Source: Arbacia lixula
Taxonomy: Eukaryota > Echinodermata > Echinoidea > Arbacioida > Arbaciidae
Direction of reading: 5' to 3'
Assembly (NCBI GenBank): GCA_963669155.1
Contig: OZ022576.1
Span: 38,682,307 to 38,746,306, forward strand
Length of the DNA stretch: 64,000 nt
The translations under genes and the position numbers were made by a program. This document shows, in pieces, positions 47,376-58,144 of the stretch. Position 1 is the stretch's first letter. Every line of letters begins with the position of its first letter. Under the pieces are notes generated by a model. It was given only the letters and a program-made list of their open reading frames with translations. It searched no databases and had not been told where the DNA came from.

Positions 47376-48724
47376 CAGCTTACTCTCGATACAACGAGCA
47401 CGGATATAACGAGGTTTCGTTATAACGAGAGAAATCACCCGATCCCAAATGTTTCTACATGCAAACCTATGGTGCAACACGTCGTTTACAACGAGCACGG
47501 TTACAACGAGATTTCGTTATAACGAGCTTATTCTGCTGACCCCAAGACAAAGAAAAACATAACAATTGCGTCCCGTTACAACGAGGAAGGAAAACTCGAG
47601 ACATGAAAACACCGGCACCGCAAGGAGCCAGACACAGATCTCGTAATACACGGCCACACAGCGCGAGCATGTGCACAGTTTCTAATACATCACTCCTTCG
47701 CGATCGCACAGCTTACGTACATTGAAAGCACATGGCTTCCAAGTCCGATCCCATCGCGGCAATCAATGATATACGGCGAGTGCACAGTTTGTGATACATC
47801 ACTCCTTCGCACAGCGTATACGTACATTGAAAGCACATGGTTTGCAAGTCCGATCCCATCGCGGCAATCAATGACACGGCATTGAATTGAATTGGCATGA
47901 TTGGGTGTGTGTCTGATGAGCAGCGATTGATTGGGTTTCTTGACAAAAACAAATGTGATCTCGGACGGGTGAAGTATACATGTATTTCACGCACTGAAAT
48001 ATGACATTGAAAGATTTGAAGAGATAATAAAAAATTCTTCTTGAAATTAGAATACCGCTGGAAATCATCACGATATAAAGTGAAATACATTTATGAGCAT
48101 GCAGGGCAGCGTTAATCTTCTACATTGAACCCCCTCGTAATAATTTTGGAATGACCCACAAAGAAAGTGCCGATCATAACGGTGTCGCTACGTCGTTGTG
48201 CAAAACCTATCAGGCGAGCGAGACGCACTTATCTAACTCCACCTTCCCCTCATATCCCGGCCATTCAACCCGTTGCGCCGCCTGTTCTCTTGTTTGTCCA
48301 AACAATGAAACAGCATGTTTTCTTGTCCAGAAGATTACGAGAACGATTGACCTATTAATTTACTCAAAATAACACCCATCGTATCGGGAATGGTCTATGA
48401 TTCATTGAATGCAATTAGTTATGGAAACGTCAAAATGTATCAAGGTAGGATAATGTGTTGAGCAAAATTCAGTTTGAAAACGCATGTTTCCAATCCCTTT
48501 TCAGTTTGAAAACGCACGATCCAATCCCCCTTTTTTTCAGTTTGATAACGCATGTTTCCAAGACGGCTATGGATATGAAAACATAGTAAAACACAATGAA
48601 CACACAAGCACACATGTTTTCAATGTATTTTATTGTTTTTTATTCTGTTTGGATACAACGAGGTTTCGTTATAACGAGGAAAAAGCCCTGGTCCCGACGA
48701 CCTCGTTATATCGAGAGTAAGCTG
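47376..48724. mobile_element. pogo/Tigger-like TIR element
   Basis: 1349 bp flanked by TA. Inverted ends CAGCTTACTCTCGATACAAC and CTCGTTATATCGAGAGTAAG(CTG), with subterminal ATAACGAGGTTTCGTTATAAC palindromes on both sides. The interior has a ~100-bp direct duplication (about 47668-47770 and 47779-47878) and a CAGTTTGAAAACGCA repeat (about 48469-48557). No transposase frame remains. Confidence 0.85.
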
Positions 48725-48970
48725 TAATAAATTTCATCCGTGTTCTACAACCTGTAAAAAAGTAAGGGATTGGACATAATGCATGAAATTTTGAATTAAG
48801 ACCATTTGAATATCCCTTTTGCCAAATATGACAATTTTACGTCATATGAATTCTAAATTATGAGGCAGACAATTACACTTATATGGAATGGCTGATAACA
48901 TGTATTCATGATTAATGTGTGTACTCCCGAAGAGGGGCATGGGACATGATACGGTACAAAGACACAATCC

Positions 48971-49055
48971 TTAACATGCCACCTGAAGAGTACTACACCA
49001 TGAATATACATAAATCCCATGGAGCACCAGTATGTCTGGCACACAAAGGGTTTAA
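48971..49055. mobile_element. Mini-MITE family B, copy 4
   Basis: 85 bp between TTAA tetramers, with core ATACATAAATCCCATGGAGC and right end CTGGCACACAAAGGGTTTAA. Confidence 0.7.
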
Positions 49056-50330
49056 AAAGAGAAAAAGCAGCCTTTCATCAAAGACAGCCAGTCCCTTTTT
49101 CAGATCACCACAAAACCATCGAAACATTGGAAAGACATATGTTAGCAAGCTGTATATTCATAATTTGAAACTGATACGTAGTGTAAAATTCAAATAATGC
49201 ACATAAACAACGTCTGATTAATAGTCTTTACCTCAGGCTCTTAGCAGTTTGTGTTGAAATATCTGCTTTATTGATTAAATCTGTTTATTTAATTATAAAA
49301 CGCATTATGAAAAAAATTGTTCTATAGAAGGAATCATCTCCAAAGTTTGGTAATTACTCATAAAATTAGGATTTCACACATGCATAATAACCATATAGAT
49401 ACTGTAACAAAGACTAATACTTTTTTCGTCGTCCGAAAAAAAGTCGGTTTAAAATTTAACGCCTGAAATTTTTTACATATACAGAAAGCTTCAACATGCT
49501 ATATTCTTAGAAATGGTCTTGAATCACACTTTCTTCAATTTACGATCGTCATAGAGGACTTCAAATTTTAAGCTTGCAAAAGGGACGGACAATCTTTAAG
49601 GTTGATGAGACATGCATCCCTTAAGTAGCCATTTTATGGAGTGCTTCACCTTGCACTGAGCATCTCTGTCAACCTCGGTAATGAGCAATGAGTTATAGCC
49701 TTCCCCACTTCCCCCCTCATAATGTTTCACGGTGGGATCGCATAGTATGATGTTCAAGGGGGAAACAAGTTTATTGAGGAAACGTCTGCCGGGCTCGCTG
49801 TAAAAAGGCCCTCCATCAGTGCTGATTGGTGTGTTGCATGCATGTACCTCTGCTGAATAGCAGCGACACCCTTTATTGTACTTGTAGACAATTTTTTTTT
49901 TTTTAAAAAGACCACATTAAACTCAACTTTATCACTCTAATCAGTTAACATTGCATGTGCATGTATTGTTTATAAATGCAAATGATTAATTTAAATTCAC
50001 TACATTTCAAACAATAATAAGTGTCTAAAAATAATCATAAAAACTTCAGTGTATCATTCTTTCCTAAATTAATAAATTCACTACAATGTTACAGCCTGGT
50101 TCATATTTGTGATTCATACAAAGGAAAAAATATTTACCAGCTAATCTTGGCAGCAGTCACATGGAGACAAATTACGAGTACAAATAATGTTTGTCTGGAT
50201 TTCTTTTATCAATAATTAAGGTTCTTATTGATTGATTGTCATCGTGCTCATTAAAATTCATTACAAACATTCCTGATTATAAAAGCATTTTAAAAAGAAA
50301 TATAGATTTCAACATTCTCTCTTTTTCATA
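49056..50330. other. Non-coding, nothing firm
   Basis: Part of PUS7 intron 4. A family A-like end (GCAAAAGGGACGG) lies at about 49575. No gene is supported. Confidence 0.4.
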
Positions 50331-50332
50331 TT

Positions 50333-50775
50333 GAAGGTAGCCTTTTTGCGGGTAAAAAATAAAAATAAGGAAAAATACAAGGAAAATGGAAGAAAATACT
50401 GTAAAAGGATTCCCCTCACAATATAAGAGCTGGAAGCTGACTTTTGTCGGAATAGACTGGTTTACTAATGTACTCAAATTTATGGATACTTCTTTCCTCG
50501 GGGCCTAGTAACGAGTTATTCCATTAACCTGTACCTAACAATGGTATTTCAGTACTTGGAATCTACTTTGCATACATTAGTTGTTGCTATGTCGGGTAAA
50601 CCTTGGGCAAGCTTTCCGGCTGTCAGGGGCAATCTTTGTTAAACTGGTATGCATAAAATTTGAATATGTTAGTAAACTGGTCTATTATATTGATATGGGT
50701 CATCTAAAACATACTCAAAATACTCCATTATTCCTGTAGAGACTGACACCACAATCAGCACACATGACATGCCAG
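50333..50775 (+). mobile_element. MITE family A copy with nested element
   Basis: Left part GGTAGCCTTTTTGCGGG through TGGAAGCTGACTTTTG, then a nested TIR element, then the continuation ATTGATATGGGTCATCTAAA and CAATCAGCACACATGACAT. The right half is missing. Confidence 0.65.
50455..50682. mobile_element. 228-bp TIR element nested in family A
   Basis: Ends CTGGTTTACTAATGTACTCA and TGAATATGTTAGTAAACTGG are ~30-bp inverted repeats. It interrupts a family A copy at AGACT/TCTA. Confidence 0.75.
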
Positions 50776-50995
50776 TTTGTAGTTTGCAATACAACATATT
50801 GTTAATAACAGATTTTTTTAAAATAAATTGATTCCTACTTGCTCATTCAAAGCACCAAATAAGTTACAAATTCAACCTCAGCTAAAAATTATGCTATTTG
50901 TTTAAAGTTTGCTCTATATTCATACCGTTTTGTCATGACAAATAATTCCTAATACAGTGTATATGTATTTTCTTTGAAACCTTCTACACACTGCA

Positions 50996-52277
50996 TTAAC
51001 TCTTTCCACGCACTCTTCGCACTAATGCACACTCGAGGCCGCGCAAACCTCGCATTTCATGCTAAGAAAAACAGTCTATTGTATTTATATGGATTGTATT
51101 GATTTCCTGGAGGTGGGGGTATTTGTTTAGCTTTCATCAAAGTCTACACTTGCGAGTCTTACACTTACGCTCGATTCCATCATACCTTTACATAACAAAT
51201 TTCAGAGAAAATCAAGGGTTTTTAAAGCTCTTTTAGGATCACTATCATGGCTTCCCAGAGTTTATTTTCTGTAGATGAAGCCCGTGAACTCATACTAGCA
51301 GGTTCTTCGGATTCCCCTACTTTTGCCGTGGACTCTGATTCAGAGTTGAACACGACGAGCCAATGCCATCACAACACAGTCCCACCCACAGCAATTTAGG
51401 TGGGGTGTTGGATAATGATGAAGAGGAACAGTTTACTCAAGATTCGGATAGTGAGATTGAGGATGATGATGATGAACAAAATGAGGATAGGGATGATCAC
51501 GATGAGACTAATTGGATTGAGATTAGCGAGGGGGGGGGAATTGTCTACTTCATAAGAAAAAGAGCTTTACATCAAATTCTAAAGAATCCCCCAAATCAAG
51601 GCCCCCTCTCTGAAAAAAGAGACAGGATATAACAAAAAATGCAAGAGGCCAATGGATCTCATAGCCATGAACTCTGAATAGGGGGCAGGAAAGTTCTCAA
51701 GAATCTTCAAAGAATCCTCAAAAATCAATAAATGCAATCAAGGCCCCCTCTATGAGAAAAGAGACAGGATATAAACACAATATATCAATGGGTCTCACGA
51801 CCATGAACTCTGAAAAGGGGACAGGAAATGGGTACAATAAGAACATTTTCTTGACCCTGAGCATCTCTTCTTTTTTTTTCTCCTTGTTTATTCCTTTCCT
51901 ATATAAACATGGTATATGATTGGTATCATTGTAAAGCTAATTATTTATTCTATAAGAATAGAGTGTTATTTCATTACAGAAGCATGTAGTTTATCAGGCA
52001 GTGGGCTTTGAAAATTCTTTACCATAATATATGACATGTGTGAAATTGGTCATTATTTATCAAATTTCGGATCATTATTTTCCAAAAAATATGATATAGT
52101 CAGAAGGTTTGTAAAATTCTCATCAACTTTGTTGTGAAACATTTTCCCTCAAAATGTTGCAGTAAAGAGTTATAGCGAGTTGAATTGGGCACGCTTCCAT
52201 TCCATTTACTGTTCGTGATCTCTCCCTAAAAATAATTCAGCACAGAGGGGTTCATGGCCCAGCGCACAAAGAGTTAA
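50996..52277 (+). mobile_element. piggyBac-like element relic
   Basis: 1282 bp bounded by TTAA, with matching terminal TTAACTCTTT at both ends. From the ATG at 51247, 45 codons are open (ASQSLFSVDEARELILAGSS) to a TAG; an overlapping frame at 51363-51632 continues with an acidic D/E-rich stretch. That acidic N-terminus resembles PiggyBac/PGBD transposases, but no catalytic DDD core follows, so it is a frameshifted, internally deleted derivative. The right end is about 55 bp from the GPCR gene's splice acceptor. Confidence 0.55.
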
Positions 52278-52313
52278 AGAGGCATGAAGGAAAAAACTCA
52301 ATATTATTGTGTT

Positions 52314-52437
52314 TTTTTTCTTTTCTCTTACAGAATACAAGCACTCGTTACCGCATCCATTCACCCTGCAGTACTAGAGCTCCTGAATGAGGTGCTTCTG
52401 AGCTAACTAACGGTATTCTTGCTTGGTAACACTGGGG
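52314..52437 (+). other. Splice acceptor and 5' UTR of the GPCR gene
   Basis: A long T/C tract (52310-52330) ends in CTCTTACAG at 52333. The ATG follows at 52438 and the frame has a stop at 52408, so the exon begins in 5' UTR and at least one upstream exon is implied. No upstream exon was identified. Confidence 0.55.
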
Positions 52438-53562
52438 ATGATACCAGATGCAGTCATGATGAACTCCTCTCTGTTTAGCGATGGACATCAGACGTGGAAC
52501 TTCACAGCCAATGATACCTCATATCAGTATGTCATCTCCACATCCCAGGTGTCATTCCTCATCACCATGGCGACACTCATCATCACCAGCAATGCAATTG
52601 TGCTACTGGTTCACCACATCACTCCCACGCTCCACATGCCGATGAGCGTCTTTGTCAAGTCCCTGGCATGTGCTGACCTGTGGGTTGGAGTGAACTGCGC
52701 TCTGAACATTGGTGTGACTTATGCAGGGGGCTGGCCCTACGGCCTGGCAACCTGTGAGCTGATTGGCTACCTGCTGCTGGTGGTCGTCATGGTGAGCATC
52801 ACTAGCCTAACCTGTATGAGTGTGGAGCGCTACCTAGCCATTCAGAACCCTATTGGCTACCGGACGGTGGTGTCCTACCGGCGGATGTGCCTGTGCGTGG
52901 TGGGCCTGTGGGTGTGCTGTGGTGCTACGTTCCTTCCGGCGTTCTTTGACTGGGGGATGGATGTGGACATCCGGGGGAGCTGCACGCTGTTCTGGCGCTA
53001 CAACGTCTCCTTTGGCTTCTTCCTCATCTCCCTGCTCATCATCCCCAACCTGCTGGTGTCTGTGGTCTGCTACATGTGTATCCTCCACACCATGTGCGCC
53101 CGGCACCGCTGGCTGCAGGCTACAGCGAGCACCTACGCGTCCAGCAGCGGTCAGCAGCCCAACCAGACGGCCGGTCAGCGGCAGCAGGAGAGGATCCTGG
53201 CCAAAATTGGGCTGGCTGTCCTCAGCGCCTTCTACATCACTTGGCTGCCATACGTTGCAGCCAGCTTCTTGCGCTACCTCAACCTGGCCTCGATCCCAGC
53301 CGGCCTCTACAACGGCTCCCTCTATCTAGGAATCAGCAACAGCTTCCTCAACTGCATTATCTACAGCATTTCCCATGAGGCCTTTCGAGACGGGCTCAAG
53401 ACCATGGTCAAGAAGTGTTGCTGTCATAAGCCCACAAAGAAATACAAATACACTGGGTCGTCACCTCTGAACAGTAGTAGAAGGACAACAGCAAGTAACA
53501 GTCCTTCAACCTTCAGGGACACATCTCTACACATTCAAAGTGTTGAGCACTTAAGTATCTAA
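52438..53562 (+). CDS. Class A orphan GPCR, GPR21/GPR52-like
   Basis: 374 residues from the first ATG after an in-frame stop at 52408; an upstream TTG at 52423 is not needed. N-glycosylation sites N9, N21 and N25 lie in a short N-terminus. Seven hydrophobic segments lie at about 36-59, 68-92, 105-129, 150-172, 188-212, 254-278 and 288-312. Hallmarks: N52 (1.50), D80 (2.50), C106 with C182 for the ECL2 disulfide, ERY at 130-132, FLPAFFDWG ending TM4, P203 in TM5, TWLP at 268-271, and NSFLNCIIY at 301-309, where the usual NPxxY proline is Cys. The FLPxFFxWG and ISNSFxNCxIYS patterns are those of GPR21/GPR52 as I know them. A CCC cluster at 327-329 may be palmitoylated. In the human receptors signalling is through Gs with high constitutive activity; that is not shown here. 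Coding GC is far above the surroundings. The gene lies in PUS7 intron 4 on the opposite strand. Confidence 0.9.
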   Translation: MIPDAVMMNSSLFSDGHQTWNFTANDTSYQYVISTSQVSFLITMATLIITSNAIVLLVHHITPTLHMPMSVFVKSLACADLWVGVNCALNIGVTYAGGWPYGLATCELIGYLLLVVVMVSITSLTCMSVERYLAIQNPIGYRTVVSYRRMCLCVVGLWVCCGATFLPAFFDWGMDVDIRGSCTLFWRYNVSFGFFLISLLIIPNLLVSVVCYMCILHTMCARHRWLQATASTYASSSGQQPNQTAGQRQQERILAKIGLAVLSAFYITWLPYVAASFLRYLNLASIPAGLYNGSLYLGISNSFLNCIIYSISHEAFRDGLKTMVKKCCCHKPTKKYKYTGSSPLNSSRRTTASNSPSTFRDTSLHIQSVEHLSI

Positions 53563-54220
53563 AAACAAGACAATTCCTTGATAGTATCTGAGCCATAAGG
53601 AAGTTCCCTTCATATGGTTAATATAATTGTATAAAGGCTTTTGTAAATACTGCTCTGATTTTCTTTTGTATGTGATATGCAATGAAAATATTATTCAAAA
53701 TCTCACATTTATAGAAATATACCTTCACCTACATAAGTGCTTCTGCATTTATTTATATTTACATCATATGTTCATACCATGATGAAATTAACTGTATTTT
53801 AAAGATGAAGTCACAGTCCTTGTGGGAGACTTTCCGCCATAACCCCTAAAATAATGAATGCACGGATTTTACAATCAAGACAAATGTATAATCACTTCCA
53901 TCTACCCCTTGATACCTTGTCATAATTTAATCAGATAGAGATTTTTGAGATACAATTTTTTAAATATGCTTACATCAATTCAGAAAAAAAAAACCATTTA
54001 AAGTATAGTCTTATGCATGCTGTGTTGGTTGTTGTTTTGTGTCATTTATGCAAACTGTTTGCCAGCTTTATCCAAGATATTAAAGTTTTCTTCATAGCTG
54101 GTGGCATTGAATATTATAAATGCTGACTATCTACATGTTTTTGTAATAAAAGTAACTATATTCTGCTTTATAGATTTGTTTTTAAGGCTACTCTTATTTA
54201 ATAAACATACCTATGTTTCA
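53563..54220 (+). other. 3' UTR of the GPCR gene with poly(A) signals
   Basis: AT-rich sequence after the stop codon. AATAAA hexamers occur at 54145-54150 and 54200-54205, the likely 3' end. Other ORFs here are not supported. Confidence 0.4.
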
Positions 54221-54529
54221 TCTGATGTTCTCGCAAATGCAGATTTTATACACTTTATATTTCATAGTCGGCAATAACTATGCAAAATTCACAAAAAAAA
54301 AGACATCATGAAATATAAAGCATATACAGTTCATCATATTTCCCATTATTTGTCATAAGAATCTTGGAATTGATCAAGAAATAATGTTTTTAATCCTGAG
54401 GTTTCATATATCAGTCATAGAAGGTAGCAACATGCAGTACTTCTCACCACTCACTGTTCTCAAGTTTACCGTCAGTTTTGCACATACTGACTGCCCTCCT
54501 CATGGACTGATATACACTCCAGCTCAAAG

Positions 54530-54634
54530 GAATTGGCATAGGGAAAGGGAAAGGGAAGAATAGGAAGGAGCCGCAGTTTTAAACCGCGGTATATTTTGTC
54601 CAATTCAGCATGAACATGATGCTTTTAAGGCTGA
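54530..54634. mobile_element. Foldback MITE family C, single arm
   Basis: CAGCTCAAAGGAATTGGCAT through the (GGGAAA) run and CCGCGGTATATTTTGTCC to about the hairpin centre, where a Penelope-like fragment takes over. The second arm is absent. Confidence 0.75.
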
Positions 54635-55660
54635 AGCAAAGAGAGGGCTGGTGAAGTGTCTTTTTGACAGAGCATCACGCCTCGTGACAAGCCCACAACA
54701 GCCAAGCAAAGAGCGGACCCATGTCCGCAATGCCCTGAGTCTCAACAATTACCCAGGCCGTTTCATACATAACACCAAGAAGAAAGCGCTAGCACCAAAG
54801 GATCAGAAGGAATACATGTCTTTCGTAGTCTTGCCTTACGTTGATGGAGTGTCCCCACAACTCAGGCGCTGCTTGGAAAGCCATGGCATCCATACGGTCT
54901 TCTGATCAGATACCACCCTCCAACAACTAACACGCCCCAAAGATCCAATCACTCAACACAGACGGTACAGAATTGTGTACAATATCCCTTGCACAGGGTG
55001 TGACCGTTCATACATCATTAAAACTGCCTGACCAATATCTGAAAGAATCATTGAGCGTAAGAGGGATGTCAGGCTCTGCCGGACTGACAGCTCAGCAGTA
55101 GCCGAATATGCATGGGATAACCGGCACCAACCAGATTGGGATGGGGTTCAATGCATCTCCCCAGAACAGCACTGGTACACACGTAGGGTAAAGGAAGCCA
55201 TCAATATCCGTCTAAAACCCAACAATTTCAATTGAGACAATGGGATCGCTATCCCCAATTTTTGGATCCGTACGATACGCCGCCATGACACTTCCCGAAC
55301 ACCTGTGTGACACGCAATAGTAGCTTGTTGTTAGTTTGAAGCTAGCCATTGTTACCACCCAGCGGCCCTTGGACTGTATGGTCACCTGTAAATACCGGCC
55401 AGTACTTTTGTACCTTTTGTCCTTTGTCGGTAACTTGTTACCGCCAAGGGATGCTAGCCACATCAGCGGTCTATTGTTGATTAAGTACCCAGATATGCCG
55501 GCCAGTAGTATTGGACCATTTATGAGCAGATTTCGGTTAGTGCGCTGCACTGACCATAGGGTATTTAAACCCTTACTTACTACAATTTTGTATCACACCT
55601 GACGAAGTGTTGCAGCGGCGCATGAAACGTTGTGATCTTTTTCGATTCTGTTTACCATAC
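54628..55660 (+). pseudogene. Penelope-like retroelement, 3' fragment
   Basis: The reading frame from about 54627 encodes KRGLVKCLFDRASRL and later LPYVDGVSPQLRR, typical of the region after the reverse transcriptase in Penelope-like elements. The same frame continues past a TGA at 54903 into YNIPCTGCDRSYI, the GIY-YIG endonuclease block, then a further TGA and HQPDWDGVQ, KEAINIRLKP. Two in-frame stops and loss of the usual YIGxTGR make it dead. It is 5' truncated. The 3' tail ends in CCTGACGAAGTGTTGCAGCG and GAAACGTTGTG, a pattern common at Penelope 3' ends. Confidence 0.8.
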
Positions 55661-55871
55661 ATTGCAAGACAAATGATTATCACTAGCCATTTATCAGCAA
55701 TGAGTAACACATATAGCATTACTATCATCATTATTATAAATACTGCAAATGCTCACATAAAATAACAGAATACAATGTAACATAATTAGCACATTAAATA
55801 AACAATGAAATGCTGATAAGTCAAAAAGAAGAAAAAAATAAAGCCTGATGTTACATTTCAGAAAACATCTA

Positions 55872-55956
55872 TTAATTCTTTGGGACATCAATATTTTTGC
55901 ACAAGAAATACACACAAATCCCATAGAGCAGCATTTTGCTGCACGTTAAGGGTTAA
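55872..55956. mobile_element. Mini-MITE family B, copy 5
   Basis: 85 bp between TTAA tetramers, with core ACACACAAATCCCATAGAGC and right end GCACGTTAAGGGTTAA. It lies in PUS7 intron 4, 39 bp from exon 4. Confidence 0.75.
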
Positions 55957-55994
55957 ACACCGCATCCACCCTACAGATAGCCAGGCCAACTCAC

Positions 55995-56121
55995 CTCCAC
56001 TTCCCTTGATCACCCGGACCATCTTCTTCTCACCGTTCTCGACTGTGCTGCTCTCTAGCTTGGGGTATAGATGCCTGATTGCCTGATGGACCTTTGTTCG
56101 CTGCTCCTTGTCTTCTGTCAC
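55995..56121 (-). CDS. PUS7: PUS7 coding exon 4
   Basis: 127 nt (42 codons plus 1 nt) between TTACGTAG|GTG and GGAG|GTGAGT. It begins VTEDKEQRTKVHQAIRHLYP, matching the PUS7 segment KEKRTxxHQAIKxLFP. Intron 3 is 1206 bp and contains a TTAA-bounded MITE and a CTGGGGGG foldback element. The open frame beyond 55995 is intron read-through. Confidence 0.88.
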
Positions 56122-56189
56122 CTACGTAAATAATGCAAATACGCCAAAACTCCATATTCATTGAAATGCGCGATTAACTACCGACTCAT

Positions 56190-56332
56190 CTGGGGGGCAT
56201 TTCATCAAAGGACTTGTCGGATATTTTATCCAACAAGTTTGCTCTCGGCCAATAAGATGCAAGCATTTCAGTAGCTTATAACAGTTTGTCGGATAAAACG
56301 TCCGACAAGTCCTTTGATGAAATGCCCCCCAG
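56190..56332. mobile_element. TIR MITE L (CTGGGGGGCATTTCATCAAA)
   Basis: 143 bp with ~33-bp perfect inverted termini: CTGGGGGGCATTTCATCAAA then GGACTTGTCGGA, and the complement. It lies in PUS7 intron 3. Confidence 0.92.
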
Positions 56333-56957
56333 ATTACCGATATCGGTCGAAGCCGTATACTCTAAAAATCGGTGACGTCCAAAACTGCAGTGTTAAAACA
56401 CTGAACAACCTCCATTGTGTAGAACATTCAGACTGTGATTATTAATCTTGGGATCCCGGAGGTACGATATCATCTGCTGACATATACGTACATGTACTTA
56501 ATTTTTGATCACCCCTGTTGATATACTTGATAATTTTGTATCTTTTTTTCTTCTTCAAACTTGATGTAAACCAATAATCCAATCATTAGTTGATAATTCT
56601 TCTGTTATTCTGAACGAGTAAGTGATGTATTGTGGTATCCTTATTTCAGTCATCTGCTTATTTATATCCAGAGCAATTCCTAGTGACATATTTGGAAATG
56701 GAAATGGTTATGAAATATTCAGATACTCGTTCAGAGGTTTACAATCTAGATCTAAGTACAAATAATCTGATTAAGTTATTTGTATCATCAAAACTATTAA
56801 TAAAATTCCACAGCTTAAAGATCTTTCACTTAAAAAAAAAATAGTTGTTATTGTATTGAAAGATTTCAATTTTTCTGGCCAGAATCAAATGCTATGGTTC
56901 AAATTTAATGTATTACAGAAACTTGATGCTAGTATGATATTCTTTTCTTTTTTGGAA

Positions 56958-57229
56958 TTAAAGGGAAAGTTCACTCTGAAGTCAAAGTTGGTTTTAATAA
57001 AAGCAAAAACATGAAAGAAACTATTATTGAAGGTTTGGCAAAATAACATCAAAGGATAAAAGCCATATGGGAGAACAGGTAGTAAGTGATGTCAAAACAT
57101 CGCAACTTTCAACAAAGTCATAGCTTTCTTATCCTTTAACAGATTTTTGTCAAACCTTTACTGATGTTTTGCTTTTATTTTCTGCTATAATTTACACAAA
57201 TTTAACATCAGGGTGGACTTTCCCTTTAA
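56958..57229. mobile_element. TTAA-flanked MITE family E, copy 2
   Basis: 272 bp bounded by TTAA, ends TTAAAGGGAAAGTTCACTCT and GGTGGACTTTCCCTTTAA. It lies in PUS7 intron 3, 99 bp from exon 3. Confidence 0.88.
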
Positions 57230-57327
57230 TTTGTTAAATGAATTGAAATTACTAACTCCATCATGCATTAATTTAATCTCATGACATATGCTTTAAATTA
57301 GTGCGAGATTAGATAAATTATATTTAC

Positions 57328-57426
57328 CTCTATCATGTATTCTGCTCCTTTCTCTTTGGCTGTATTGAGTGCTGCTAACTTGTCTTGATCTTCTGCTGAT
57401 AACACTTCATTGTAGTCAAAGTTGAG
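57328..57426 (-). CDS. PUS7: PUS7 coding exon 3
   Basis: 99 nt, exactly 33 codons, phase 0 on both sides: TTTTTTTAG|CTC at the start and GAG|GTAAAT at the end. It encodes a charged helical stretch (LSAEDQDKLAALNTAKEKGA) that aligns with the PUS7 insertion region where the human protein has LTAEEKQRLEEL. Intron 2 is 896 bp. Confidence 0.8.
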
Positions 57427-57922
57427 CTAAAAAAAAAATTAAATGAATTACAGTGAGCTATAATAATCATTTCAGCTGCCATATGAAAAATTGTTGCTGG
57501 ATATATTCTTTTTGGTGTATGACCAGGCATAGACCGATATGAATTCTGAACTATGTACTCCATTTCATCTCTATTGGAATATGTGCACACTAGGTTTTGC
57601 CAAAATAAGCTAACAGCCAGGATAATTTCATTGTTATTTTTTATGGGAATTTCTTTGCAAAGTTTATGCCAGGAAAGAAAGATCAAACTCAGCTTTGTGG
57701 CTGTGACTTTGCAGACTTATTGTTTTTGTACAAGCAATGAAGCTGGGATGAAGATAGGGGTAAGAGTGTAAATATCTGGGGTTGTATTCTGAACATTGTC
57801 TTATCTCTAACATCATTGTATCTTTGCACTGACAATGAAGTTGGTATTCTGAAAATGATCTGATCTGTTGTTGTATCTTTCCTCCTGTTAGTTGACAAGC
57901 AATTAGCAGACACACGTACACA

Positions 57923-58144
57923 ACAGCTCAAAGGAATTGGCATAGGGAAAGGGAAAGGGAAGAAAGGGAAGGAACGCACTTTTAAACCGCGGTATATTTT
58001 GTCCAGTTCAGCATGAAACACAATGCTTTAGCCTAAATAGCATCATGTTTCACGCTGAACTGGACAAAATATACCGCGATTTAAAAGTGCGGGTCCTTCA
58101 CTTTCTTCCCTTTCCCTTTCCCGATGCCAATTCCTTTGAGCTGT
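57923..58144. mobile_element. Foldback MITE family C, copy 2
   Basis: A ~222-bp hairpin with ends ACAGCTCAAAGGAATTGGCA and complement; arms nearly identical. It lies in PUS7 intron 2. Confidence 0.9.

Larger units (their letters stand above)
42234..55994 (-). other. PUS7 intron 4 hosting the GPCR gene
   Basis: A 13,761-bp interval between two phase-matched PUS7 exons. It holds the GPR52-like gene on the plus strand plus several transposons described separately. Inferred from exon identity and matching splice phases (1 nt + 2 nt). Confidence 0.75.

Noticed and set aside
51363..51632. Acidic 89-residue ORF as a separate gene
   Set aside because: Lies inside TTAA-bounded termini and continues, after a frameshift, from a transposase-like N-terminus; treated as part of a piggyBac-like relic.
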